From assembly GCF_003019815.1 (NCBI RefSeq), contig NZ_CP027773.1:3731001-3795000 (forward strand): a DNA stretch of 64,000 nucleotides, read 5' to 3'. This DNA comes from Variovorax sp. PMC12. GTDB lineage: Bacteria; Pseudomonadota; Gammaproteobacteria; Burkholderiales; Burkholderiaceae_C. The notes under the pieces are model-generated. The model was not told the origin of the DNA. It made no database searches and saw only the letters and a list, made by a program, of their open reading frames with translations. The position numbers and the translations under genes were made by a program. This document shows positions 9,540 through 17,115 of the stretch, piece after piece (the first letter of the stretch is position 1; every line of letters starts with the position of its first letter).

Positions 9540-10385
9540 ATGAGCATGCCCGTGCGCCCCGACACCGACCAGACCGTGGTGGACATCCGCGGCCTGTGGA
9601 CGGTGTTCAAGAACGCCGACGGCGAGCAGGTGGTGCATCGCGACCTGCGGCTGCACATCGACCGCGGCGAGGTGCTGTCGCTGGTCGGCGGTTCGGGCAC
9701 CGGCAAGACGGTGCTGCTGCGCCAGATCCTCGGGCTGGAAAAGCCCACGCGCGGCCATGTCGAGGTGCTGGGCCAGGAGCCCGGCGAACTCAGCGCCTCG
9801 GGCGCGGCCAACGTGGGCATGCTGTTCCAGCACGGCGCGCTGTTCTCGGCCTTCAGCGTGCTGGAGAACATCGCGTTTCCGCTGCGCGAGCTGAAGCTGC
9901 TGCCCGACGAGCTGATCCGCCATGCGGCGCTGGTGAAGCTGCAGATGGTGGGCCTGGAGCCCCGGCACGCCAACATGAGCCCGTCGGACCTGTCGGGCGG
10001 CATGATCAAGCGCGTGGCGCTGGCGCGCGCGCTCATCATGGACCCGCCGCTGCTGCTGCTGGACGAGCCCACGGCCGGCCTCGACCCCGAGGCCTCCGAC
10101 AGCTTCTGCAACCTGCTGCGCGGCCTGCACCGCGAGCTGGGCCTGACGGTGGTGATGGTCACGCACGACCTGGACACGCTGTTCGATCTGAGCACCCGCA
10201 TCGCGGTGCTGGCAGACCAGAAGGTGATCGTCACCGGCGCGGCGCGCGAGGTCATCGCGTATCCGCATCCGTTCATCCACGAATATTTTCTCGGCGGGCG
10301 CGGGCAGCGCGCCCTGGAGGCCCTGCACGACAAGCCCGCCGACGCAACTCTCGCATCGCAGCCCGCCGCGGAGGCGGGCCGCTGA
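9540..10385 (+). CDS. MlaF-type ABC transporter ATP-binding protein
   Basis: A 281-residue cytoplasmic ATPase. Walker A is GGSGTGKT (about residue 48), the Q-loop is FQHGALFSAFS, the signature is LSGGMIKRVALARAL, and Walker B with the catalytic glutamate is LLLLDEPTAGLD followed by the H-loop VTHD. It powers lipid movement through the preceding MlaE-like permease. Start at 9540 (MSMPVRPD) lies 4 bases after the permease stop. The order permease, ATPase, MCE protein, lipoprotein makes one operon. Confidence 0.9.
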   Translation: MSMPVRPDTDQTVVDIRGLWTVFKNADGEQVVHRDLRLHIDRGEVLSLVGGSGTGKTVLLRQILGLEKPTRGHVEVLGQEPGELSASGAANVGMLFQHGALFSAFSVLENIAFPLRELKLLPDELIRHAALVKLQMVGLEPRHANMSPSDLSGGMIKRVALARALIMDPPLLLLDEPTAGLDPEASDSFCNLLRGLHRELGLTVVMVTHDLDTLFDLSTRIAVLADQKVIVTGAAREVIAYPHPFIHEYFLGGRGQRALEALHDKPADATLASQPAAEAGR

Positions 10386-10401
10386 AAGGTAGGTAGCCAC
10401 C

Positions 10402-11361
10402 ATGGAAAACAAGGCCCATGCCCTCGCCGCCGGCGCCTTCGTGCTCGGCCTGATCGCCGCGCTCGTCGCGCTGGTGATCTGGTTCACGCGCGACAACACC
10501 GTGCGCAACGTCTACGAACTGTCCACGCGCGAGGCCGTGAGCGGCCTGCAGCCGCAGGCCATGGTGCGCTACCGCGGCATCGCGGTGGGCAAGGTGACGT
10601 CGATCGACTTCGACCCCAAGGTCAAGGGCAACGTGCGGGTGCGCATCACGGTCGACGAGCGCGTGCCGCTCACCACCTCCAGCTTTGCCACGCTGAGCTA
10701 CCAGGGCGTGACCGGCCTGGCCTTCATCGCGCTGGACGACAAGGGCGAGTCGACCGTGTCGCTCAAGCCGGACAACGACGACCCGCCGCGCATCCCGCTC
10801 AAGCCGTCGATGCTGGCGCAGCTGCAGGACCGCGGCGAAGCCATCATCAACCAGGTCGAGGAAGTGACCAAGCGCGCCAACCAGCTGCTGAGCGACCCCA
10901 ATCAGAAGCGCGCCGCCGATGCACTGGAGAACATCGCGGCCGCCTCGGCCAGCGCCAACACGCTGCTCAAGACGCTCGACAACACGGTCAAGACCGGCCT
11001 GAACCCGGCGCTGACGAAGCTGCCCGACACCATGGCCTCGGTGAAGAAGGCGGCGGGCGACGTCTCGCGCGTGGCCAACAACTTCAACACCACCGTCGTG
11101 CGGCTGAACGCGCCCGACGGCCCGGTCGAGCGCCTGAGCGACGGCACCAAGGCGCTGGCGCAGGCGGTCGACTCGTTCAACTCGGCCACGCTGCCGCGCG
11201 TGAACCGCGTGGCGGACGACACCTCGCACGCCATCCGCCGGCTGGGCCGCGCGGCCGACAGCATCAACGACAACCCGCAATCGCTGCTGTTCGGCAACGG
11301 CGGCACGGCGGCGGGCCCGGGCGAGCCGGGTTTCAGCGCCCCCGCCGCGACGCGGCCCTGA
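10402..11361 (+). CDS. MCE/MlaD-domain lipid-binding protein
   Basis: A 319-residue protein with one N-terminal transmembrane anchor (AGAFVLGLIAALVALVIWF, residues 10-28) and a single MCE domain at about residues 38-115 (VSGLQPQAMVRYRGIAVGKV). A long helical C-terminal part follows, about residues 140-290, as in non-Mla single-MCE proteins of beta-proteobacteria. The MCE domain forms a periplasmic hexameric ring that receives lipid from the permease. A purine-rich ribosome-binding region (AAAGGTAGGTAG) precedes the ATG. It belongs to the same operon as the permease and ATPase. Confidence 0.88.
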   Translation: MENKAHALAAGAFVLGLIAALVALVIWFTRDNTVRNVYELSTREAVSGLQPQAMVRYRGIAVGKVTSIDFDPKVKGNVRVRITVDERVPLTTSSFATLSYQGVTGLAFIALDDKGESTVSLKPDNDDPPRIPLKPSMLAQLQDRGEAIINQVEEVTKRANQLLSDPNQKRAADALENIAAASASANTLLKTLDNTVKTGLNPALTKLPDTMASVKKAAGDVSRVANNFNTTVVRLNAPDGPVERLSDGTKALAQAVDSFNSATLPRVNRVADDTSHAIRRLGRAADSINDNPQSLLFGNGGTAAGPGEPGFSAPAATRP

Positions 11362-11380
11362 GGGAGAGAAGAGGCCCATC

Positions 11381-12100
11381 ATGACCATGAACGCCACCAT
11401 CCACGCCATCCGTTCCCTGGCGAAGCCGCGCCGCGCTGCCGCCACGGCGGCGCTGGCCATCGGCTTCGCGCTGCTGGCCGCCGGCTGCGGCGCGCTGCCC
11501 GACAAGCCCGCGCGCGCGACGCTGTACGACTTCGGCCCCGGCCCCACCACTGCCACCGCCACGCAGGCGCAGGCATCGGCCCCGGCGCAGATGCGCCCCA
11601 CCCTGGCGCTGGCCGAGTTCGAGAGCAACAGCCGCCTCGACGGCACGCAGATCCTCTACCGCCTGGGCTACGCCGACGCCAACGAGCTGCGGCCCTACGG
11701 CCAGTCGCGCTGGAGCATGCCGCCGGCGCAACTGCTGCGCCAGCGGCTGCGCGACACGCTGTCGGAGCGCCGCACGGTGCTCGGCCCGGAAGAAAGCGCG
11801 ACCATCTCGCGCAGCAAGGGCGAAGTGCCCGACACGCTGCGCATCTCGCTCGACGAGTTCAGCCACTATTTCGATTCGGCCAGCGCCAGCGTGGGCCTGG
11901 TGCGCCTGCGCGCCACGCTGATCCGCGGCACCCCGGCCGGCGACCGCGTGCTGGGCCAGCGCCTGTTCACCGTGCGCAGCCCCGCGCCGAGCGCCGACGC
12001 GCCCGGCGGGGTGAAGGCGCTGGTCTCGGCCAGCGACGCCGCCGTGGCCGATGTGGTGCAGTGGGTCGACCAGTTGCAGCAGCAACAGCCCCGGCAGTAA
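11381..12100 (+). CDS. ABC-type transport auxiliary lipoprotein (PqiC/YmbA-like)
   Basis: A 239-residue outer-membrane-type lipoprotein. The signal peptide ends in the lipobox LLAAGC with the acylated cysteine near residue 30, then GALPDKPARATLYDFGP, a start typical of ABC_trans_aux proteins. The family pairs with MCE transporters (PqiABC) and probably docks the MCE tunnel to the outer membrane. It is the last transport gene of the mla-like operon, 19 bases after the MCE gene. Functional assignment rests on family and context. Confidence 0.8.
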   Translation: MTMNATIHAIRSLAKPRRAAATAALAIGFALLAAGCGALPDKPARATLYDFGPGPTTATATQAQASAPAQMRPTLALAEFESNSRLDGTQILYRLGYADANELRPYGQSRWSMPPAQLLRQRLRDTLSERRTVLGPEESATISRSKGEVPDTLRISLDEFSHYFDSASASVGLVRLRATLIRGTPAGDRVLGQRLFTVRSPAPSADAPGGVKALVSASDAAVADVVQWVDQLQQQQPRQ

Positions 12101-12128
12101 CCTGCGGCTTGATCGGAGGAGCTACACC

Positions 12129-12350
12129 ATGAACGCAACACGCATCGTCGGCATCCTGCTGATCGTGGCCGGCATCGCAGCCTTGGGCCTCGGCGGCTTC
12201 AGCTTCACCAAGGAAACCCACGAGGCCAAGCTCGGCCCGCTCGAGTTCTCGATGAAGGAGAAGCAGACGGTCAGCTTCCCTCCCTGGGCCAGCGTGGCCG
12301 TGATCGTGGTGGGCGGGGCGCTGGTGCTGCTGGGTGGCAGGAAGGGCTGA
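12129..12350 (+). CDS. Small two-span membrane protein (DUF3185-like)
   Basis: A 73-residue protein with two hydrophobic helices, IVGILLIVAGIAALGLGGF (6-24) and ASVAVIVVGGALVLLGG (54-70), joined by a polar loop of about 30 residues (TKETHEAKLGPLEFSMKEKQ). The start at 12129 is supported by a perfect GGAGGA (12115-12120) eight bases upstream. It follows the lipoprotein gene closely, so it may be co-transcribed with the lipid transporter, but no function is known for this family. Confidence 0.75.
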   Translation: MNATRIVGILLIVAGIAALGLGGFSFTKETHEAKLGPLEFSMKEKQTVSFPPWASVAVIVVGGALVLLGGRKG

Positions 12351-12360
12351 GCGCCCCTCG

Positions 12361-13110
12361 TCAGCCCCAACCCGCAAGCAACTTCGGCAACAGGTCTTCC
12401 GACGCCCCCCGCAGCACCACGGAGGCCGCATCGTCCAGGTGCGGCAGCGGCTCCAGGTTCAGCGTGACGAGCCGCGCACCGTGCGCCAGCGCCGTCTGCG
12501 GCAGTTCGGCGGCCGGGTAGACGATGGTGGTGCTGCCCACCACCATGAACAGATCGCACTCCTGCGCGGCCACCTGCGCGTCGAGCAGCACGCCGGCGTT
12601 CAGCATCTCGCCGAACATCACGACGTCGGGGCGCGCATGCGAGCCGCAGCGCAGGCAGCGGTGGAAGGGCCAGGGGCCGCTTCGGTTGCCGCAGTGGTCG
12701 CAGCGCCAGCGGCGCAGCGAGCCGTGCAGTTCGAGCACGTCCTGCCCGCCGGCCAGCGTGAGCAGGCCGTCGACGTTCTGCGTCACCAGCCGCGTGGCGG
12801 GGCGCAGCCGCTGCAGCGCCGCGAGCGCGGCGTGGCCCGGGTTGGGCTGCGCCGATTCGATCACCGACATGCGATGCGCCCAGAACTTCGTGAACCCCGA
12901 GGGGTCGCGCGCCAGGTCTTCGGCATGGGAGAACTGCAGGGCGTTCTGGCTCTTCCAGAGGCCGTCGGTGTCGCGGTAGGTCGGAATGCCGGAGGCGCGG
13001 GACAGGCCGGCGCCGGAGAACACCACGATGCGCCGGGCATCGCGCAGCCGCCGTGCGGCCGCCTGTACTGCTTCGAAGGTGGAGGTGTTTTCTGGTGTGA
13101 CGCGCGTCAT
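12361..13110 (-). CDS. SIR2-family NAD-dependent protein deacylase (sirtuin)
   Basis: A 249-residue sirtuin. NAD-binding motifs are GAGLSRASGIPTYRDTDGLW (about residues 33-52) and TQNVDGL; the catalytic histidine is in LELHGSLRRW; two zinc-binding CxxC pairs occur, CDHCGNRSG and CLRCGSH. It removes acyl groups from lysines using NAD+, releasing nicotinamide and O-acyl-ADP-ribose. Its ATG overlaps the stop of the upstream IclR gene as ATGA (13110-13107), so the two are translationally coupled, an unusual pairing that may link acylation state to aromatic catabolism. It is convergent with the small membrane-protein gene, 10 bases away. Confidence 0.9.
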   Translation of the reverse strand: MTRVTPENTSTFEAVQAAARRLRDARRIVVFSGAGLSRASGIPTYRDTDGLWKSQNALQFSHAEDLARDPSGFTKFWAHRMSVIESAQPNPGHAALAALQRLRPATRLVTQNVDGLLTLAGGQDVLELHGSLRRWRCDHCGNRSGPWPFHRCLRCGSHARPDVVMFGEMLNAGVLLDAQVAAQECDLFMVVGSTTIVYPAAELPQTALAHGARLVTLNLEPLPHLDDAASVVLRGASEDLLPKLLAGWG

Positions 13111-13967
13111 CGCTCTGGTTTGGGGGAATTCGCCGGGGCGGGAACGGCGGTGGCGCCCAGGCGCTGCGACACGGTGTCCGCACAGGCCTTGAGCGCGCGG
13201 GAGATCTCGCCGTCCCACGCCGTGTCGAAGATGCCGGCCGGGCCGATGGCGGTGACGGCCAGCACGATGGCGCCAGTGTGATCGAACACCGGCGCGGCCA
13301 TGGCGCTCACGCCCTCGATGACCTCGCCGTCGGAGCGGCTGATGCCGTGGTCGCGCACTTCTTTCAGCTGGCGCTCGAAGTCGCTCCATGAAGGCAGCGG
13401 CTGCACCGGCGGCATGCCGGCCGGCTGCGCGGGCTCGGCGCCCTTGCGCTGCTTCTGGCGCTGGCGCTCTTCCTCGAGCAGGCGGCGCACCACCTCGGCG
13501 TCGAGGTAGGTGGCGAAGACGCGGCCCGAGGCGGTGTTGGTCAGCGAGAACACCGTGCCGTGCCGCATGTTCACGTGCACCGGCGACGGCGACTCGGCCG
13601 TGCGGACGATGGTCGCGCCGCGCGCGCCCCATACGGCCAGCGCCACGGTGTGGCCGATCTGCTGGGCGAGCTGGCCGATCAGCGGCGTGGCGATGTGCAC
13701 CGGGTCGGCCTGCTGCAGGCTGATGAGCCCCAGTTGCAAGGCCAGCGGGCCGAGCAGATAGTGGCCGCTGGCGCGGTCCTGCTCGATGAGGCCCAGGCGC
13801 CCGAAGCTGACCATGTACGGGTGCGCCTTGGCCGCGGTCATGTCGGCTTCCCGCGCCAGGTCCTTCAGCGCCATGGGCCGGCCGTGGTGCACCAGCGCAC
13901 GCAGCAACTGGCCGCCGACCTCGATGCTCTGGATGCCGCGCTGGGCGCGGTCGGTGTCAGTGGCCAT
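13107..13967 (-). CDS. IclR-family transcriptional regulator of the homogentisate cluster
   Basis: A 286-residue regulator with an N-terminal winged HTH (GGQLLRALVHHGRPMALKDLAREADMTAAKAHPYMVSF split over about residues 18-55) and an IclR effector domain containing HTVALAVWGARGATIVRTAE and SDGEVIEGVSAMAAPVFDH. It contains a basic insert, LLEEERQRQKQRKGAEPAQP, around residues 165-185. It is divergent to the MBL-mhaAB-hmgA-fahA operon and a clear palindrome lies between them, so it is probably the local repressor or activator, comparable in role to HmgR of Pseudomonas. Inducer is inferred to be homogentisate or a precursor. Confidence 0.85.
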   Translation of the reverse strand: MATDTDRAQRGIQSIEVGGQLLRALVHHGRPMALKDLAREADMTAAKAHPYMVSFGRLGLIEQDRASGHYLLGPLALQLGLISLQQADPVHIATPLIGQLAQQIGHTVALAVWGARGATIVRTAESPSPVHVNMRHGTVFSLTNTASGRVFATYLDAEVVRRLLEEERQRQKQRKGAEPAQPAGMPPVQPLPSWSDFERQLKEVRDHGISRSDGEVIEGVSAMAAPVFDHTGAIVLAVTAIGPAGIFDTAWDGEISRALKACADTVSQRLGATAVPAPANSPKPER

Positions 13968-14044
13968 GGCTGCCTTTGGCGTCCGGTTGTTCGTTCATGA
14001 AGAAGGGATTAGACATTAACTGATCCGGCGCTTACACTCCAAAA

Positions 14045-14080
14045 ATTCGTTAACCGCAAATTCGTTCGACTTAAACGAAT
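14045..14080. promoter_or_regulatory. Candidate IclR operator region
   Basis: ATTCGTT (14060-14066) and AACGAAT (14074-14080) form perfect 7-bp inverted arms around a 7-base spacer. A third ATTCGTT lies at 14045-14051, in direct repeat 15 bp upstream. The site is 33 bases before the MBL-fold gene start and in the divergent control region with the IclR gene, where IclR proteins usually bind. The AT-rich stretch from 14020 to 14080 probably also holds the two promoters. Confidence 0.65.
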
Positions 14081-14112
14081 CCCAGATTCCAACCCACCGA
14101 CGGAGACACACG

Positions 14113-15072
14113 ATGAGCCAAGCCAAGAAATTCGCCAGCCAGGCCGACATGGAAGAGAAGAAGATCACCTTCAGCCAGATCTCCGAACATGCCTGGGCCT
14201 ACACCGCCGAGGGCGACCCCAACACCGGCATCGTCATCGGCGACGACTGCGTGCTGGTGGCCGACACCCAGGCCACCCCCGCCATGGCCGCCGACGTGGT
14301 GCGCCGCATCCGCGAGGTGACCGACAAGCCCATCAAGTACGTGGTGCTCACCCACTACCACGCGGTGCGGGTGCTGGGCGCGGCGGGCTACGGCGCCGAG
14401 CACATCCTGGCCAGCCAGGACACGCGCGACCTGATCGTCGAGCGCGGCGAACAGGACAAGGCCAGCGAAATCGGCCGCTTCCCGCGCCTGTTCCAGAACG
14501 TCGAGACCGTGCCCCCGGGCCTGACCTGGCCCACCATGACCTTCACCGGCAAGATGACGCTGTGGCTGGGCAAGCTCGAAGTGCAGCTCATCCAGCTGGG
14601 CCGCGGCCACACCAAGGGCGACACCGTCGTCTGGCTGCCGCAGGAACGCACGCTGCTGTCGGGCGACCTGGTCGAGTTCGGCGCCACCCCGTACGCCGGC
14701 GACGCCTACTTCAAGGACTGGCCGCAGACGCTGGACAACATCGCCGCGCTCAAGCCCGTGGCGCTGGTGCCGGGCCGCGGCGCCGCACTCACCACGCCCG
14801 AGGCCGTGGCGGAGGGCCTGACGGGCACGCGCAACTTCATCTCCGACGTGTACGCCAGCGTGCAAGAAGGCGTGAAGGCCGGCCGCGACCTGAACGCGGT
14901 CTACAAGGACACCTACGAAAAGCTCAAGCCCAAGTACAGCCAGTGGGTGATCTTCGACCACTGCATGCCCTTCGACGTGAGCCGCGCGTACGACGAGGCC
15001 TCGGGCCATGCCGATCCGCGCGTGTGGACGGCCGAGCGCGACATCGAGATGTGGAAGGCGCTCGAAGGCTGA
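14113..15072 (+). CDS. MBL-fold protein with altered metal motif, homogentisate operon
   Basis: A 319-residue protein with the metallo-beta-lactamase fold (GIVIGDDCVLVADTQATP, then VVLTHYHAVRVLGAAGYGAE). The canonical HxHxDH metal motif is replaced by H81-Y-H83-A-V85-R86, so the aspartate and last histidine ligands are missing, whereas the later histidine (GRGHTKGD) and aspartate (LLSGDLVEFG) remain. It may bind one metal or none. It is the first gene of the operon with MhaAB-like, hmgA and fahA genes, which suggests a role in aromatic breakdown such as hydrolysis of a lactone or ester, but that is inference. Start follows a GACGGAGAC ribosome-binding region. Confidence 0.75.
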   Translation: MSQAKKFASQADMEEKKITFSQISEHAWAYTAEGDPNTGIVIGDDCVLVADTQATPAMAADVVRRIREVTDKPIKYVVLTHYHAVRVLGAAGYGAEHILASQDTRDLIVERGEQDKASEIGRFPRLFQNVETVPPGLTWPTMTFTGKMTLWLGKLEVQLIQLGRGHTKGDTVVWLPQERTLLSGDLVEFGATPYAGDAYFKDWPQTLDNIAALKPVALVPGRGAALTTPEAVAEGLTGTRNFISDVYASVQEGVKAGRDLNAVYKDTYEKLKPKYSQWVIFDHCMPFDVSRAYDEASGHADPRVWTAERDIEMWKALEG

Positions 15073-15082
15073 TCCCGCATCG

Positions 15083-15182
15083 CTCCCTCCCCCGCTGGGG
15101 GAGGGCTGGGGTGGGGGCAGGCAGAGCGCCAGTTTCGAGCGCCGTCGAGCCCCCATCCCGACCTTCCCCCAGCGGGGGAAGG
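15083..15182. repeat. ~100-bp G/C-rich inverted repeat between MBL and mhaA-like genes
   Basis: The left arm (CCCCCGCTGGGGGAGGG, from 15089, continuing to a GGGGTGGGGGC run ending near 15118) pairs with a right arm ending in TTCCCCCAGCGGGGGAAGG near 15182. Over about 30 bp the arms match at most positions, and each arm is itself a small palindrome (CCCCCGCTGGGGG). The central ~30 bases are unpaired. It lies inside the operon, 10 bases after a stop codon, like a REP-type element. It occurs once here and is different from the two other repeat families in the window. Confidence 0.7.
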
Positions 15183-15217
15183 AGCAAGACAAGGACAAAG
15201 GACACGGAGACAAGTAC

Positions 15218-16855
15218 GTGATCGACTATCAAAGCCTGCGCTTCGACTACAAGCGCCACGCCGACCAGGACGCGGCGGTACCGGCGCGACACCCCGTCGT
15301 GATCGTCGGCGCCGGCCCGGTGGGCCTCACGCTGGCCATCGACCTCGCACTGCGGCAGGTGCCCGTGGTGCTGCTCGACAACGACAACACCCTGTCCAGC
15401 GGCTCGCGCGCGATCTGCTTCGCCAAGCGCACGCTCGAGGTGTTCGACCGCCTCGGCTGCGGCGACCGCATGGTCGACAAGGGCGTGTCGTGGAACGTCG
15501 GCAAGGTGTTCTTCCATGACGAGCAGGTCTACAGCTTCGACCTGCTGCCCGAGCCCGGCCACGAGCGCCCGGCCTTCATCAACCTGCAGCAGTACTACGT
15601 CGAGGGCTACCTCGTCGAGCGCGTGGCCGCGCTGCCGCTCATCGACCTGCGCTGGAACCACAAGGTGACCGGCATCGAGCAAGGCGGCGACGGCACGGTG
15701 CTGACGGTGGAAACGCCCGAGGGCGAGTACCGGCTGCATGCCGGCTACGTCGCCGCCTGCGACGGCTCGCGCTCCCCCACGCGCCAGATGCTGGGCCTGG
15801 AAGCGAAAGGCCGGATCTTCCGCGACCGCTTCCTGATCGCCGACATCACGATGGACGCGCACCTGCCCACGGAGCGCCGCTTCTGGTTCGACCCCTCGTT
15901 CCATCCCGGCCAGAGCGTGCTGCTGCACAAGCAGGCCGACGGCATGTGGCGCGTCGACTTCCAGCTCGGCTGGGACGCCGACCCGGCGGAAGAACGCAAG
16001 CCGGAGAACATCACGCCGCGCGTTCGCGCGCTGCTCGACAGCATCGGCTTCGAAGGCGTGCAGTTCCAGATCGGCTGGGCCAGCGTCTACACCTTCGCCT
16101 GTCAGCGCATGGAGCGCTTCCGCCACGGCCGCGTGCTGTTCGCGGGCGACTCGGCGCACGGCGTGTCGCCGTTCGGCGCGCGCGGCGCCAACTCGGGCGT
16201 GCAGGACGCGGACAACCTCGCCTGGAAGCTCGCGGCCGTGGTGCAGGGCCAGGCGCCCGATGCGCTGCTCGACAGCTACGCCACCGAACGCGAGTTCGCG
16301 GCCGACGAGAACATCCGCAACTCCACGCGCGCCACCGACTTCATCACGCCCAAGAGCGACGTGAGCCGCCTCTTCCGCGACGCGGTGCTGGAGCTGACCC
16401 GCCGCCATGCCTTCGCGCGCACGCTGGTCAACAGCGGGCGCCTGTCGGTGGCCACGGTGCTGCGCGATTCGCCGCTCAACACGCCCGACGCCGACGCCTT
16501 CGCCGGCACGATGGTGCCCGGCGCGGCGGCTGCCGACGCACCCGTGGCCCGCGCCGGCGGCAGCACCGGCTGGCTGCTGCGCGAATGCCATGCCGAGCGC
16601 TTCACCGCGCTGGTGTTCGGCCAGGGCGAAGCCGCCGAGCGCAGCCTGCAGGCGCTGAAGGAATGCGACCTGCCGCTGCATGTGGTGCGCGTGGAAGACG
16701 CCACGCCCGACGGCGAACTCGCCACGCGGCGCTACGACGCGCGGGCCGGCACCGTCTACCTGCTGCGGCCCGACCAGCACGTGTGCGCGCGCTGGCGCAG
16801 CCCCACGCCCACCCTCATCCGCGCGGCCGTCGACCGCGCACTGGCCAAGGCATGA
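15218..16855 (+). CDS. FAD-dependent aromatic hydroxylase, MhaA-like (3-hydroxyphenylacetate 6-hydroxylase type)
   Basis: A 545-residue class A flavin monooxygenase: FAD motif VVIVGAGPVGLTLAIDLAL (about residues 27-45), NADPH/FAD motif CDGSRSPTRQMLG, and the GD motif GRVLFAGDSAHGVSPFGARG followed by SGVQDADNLAWKLA. A C-terminal thioredoxin-like domain of the MhpA/PHHY type follows. The GTG at 15218 is preferred since GGAGA lies 7 bases upstream and the preceding sequence is the hairpin repeat. The next gene overlaps as ATGA and encodes a 69-residue protein, matching the two-component MhaA/MhaB enzyme of Pseudomonas that converts 3-hydroxyphenylacetate to homogentisate. Position before hmgA and fahA agrees. 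Substrate is inferred from this layout. Confidence 0.75.
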   Translation: MIDYQSLRFDYKRHADQDAAVPARHPVVIVGAGPVGLTLAIDLALRQVPVVLLDNDNTLSSGSRAICFAKRTLEVFDRLGCGDRMVDKGVSWNVGKVFFHDEQVYSFDLLPEPGHERPAFINLQQYYVEGYLVERVAALPLIDLRWNHKVTGIEQGGDGTVLTVETPEGEYRLHAGYVAACDGSRSPTRQMLGLEAKGRIFRDRFLIADITMDAHLPTERRFWFDPSFHPGQSVLLHKQADGMWRVDFQLGWDADPAEERKPENITPRVRALLDSIGFEGVQFQIGWASVYTFACQRMERFRHGRVLFAGDSAHGVSPFGARGANSGVQDADNLAWKLAAVVQGQAPDALLDSYATEREFAADENIRNSTRATDFITPKSDVSRLFRDAVLELTRRHAFARTLVNSGRLSVATVLRDSPLNTPDADAFAGTMVPGAAAADAPVARAGGSTGWLLRECHAERFTALVFGQGEAAERSLQALKECDLPLHVVRVEDATPDGELATRRYDARAGTVYLLRPDQHVCARWRSPTPTLIRAAVDRALAKA

Positions 16856-17061
16856 AAGCCATGCAAGCACCACAGCAACTGATCACCACGCCCAACCTCG
16901 AGGCGCCCGACGATTTCTACGAGGCGCTCATCGAAGCGCACCAGGGGCTTTCCAACGAAGAGAGCCACGCCTTCAACGCCCGCCTGGTGCTCGTGCTGGC
17001 CAACCACATCGGCTCGCTGGCCGTGCTGCGCGAAGCCTTCGACGCGGCGCGCGCCGGCTGA
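16852..17061 (+). CDS. DUF2783 small protein, candidate MhaB-like coupling subunit
   Basis: A 69-residue acidic-helical protein (PDDFYEALIEAHQGLSNEESHAFNARLVLVLANHIGS) with no transmembrane segment or cysteine. Its ATG overlaps the hydroxylase stop (ATGA), so equal production is likely. DUF2783 proteins regularly accompany flavin hydroxylases, and in Pseudomonas a coupling protein of about this size (MhaB) is required for 3-hydroxyphenylacetate hydroxylation. Identity with MhaB is inferred from size and place. An alternative start is the ATG at 16861. Confidence 0.7.
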   Translation: MKAMQAPQQLITTPNLEAPDDFYEALIEAHQGLSNEESHAFNARLVLVLANHIGSLAVLREAFDAARAG

Positions 17062-17115
17062 GCCCCGGCAGTCACGCATTCCAACCTCATCGCGATTTTT
17101 CGAAAGAGAAAACAC

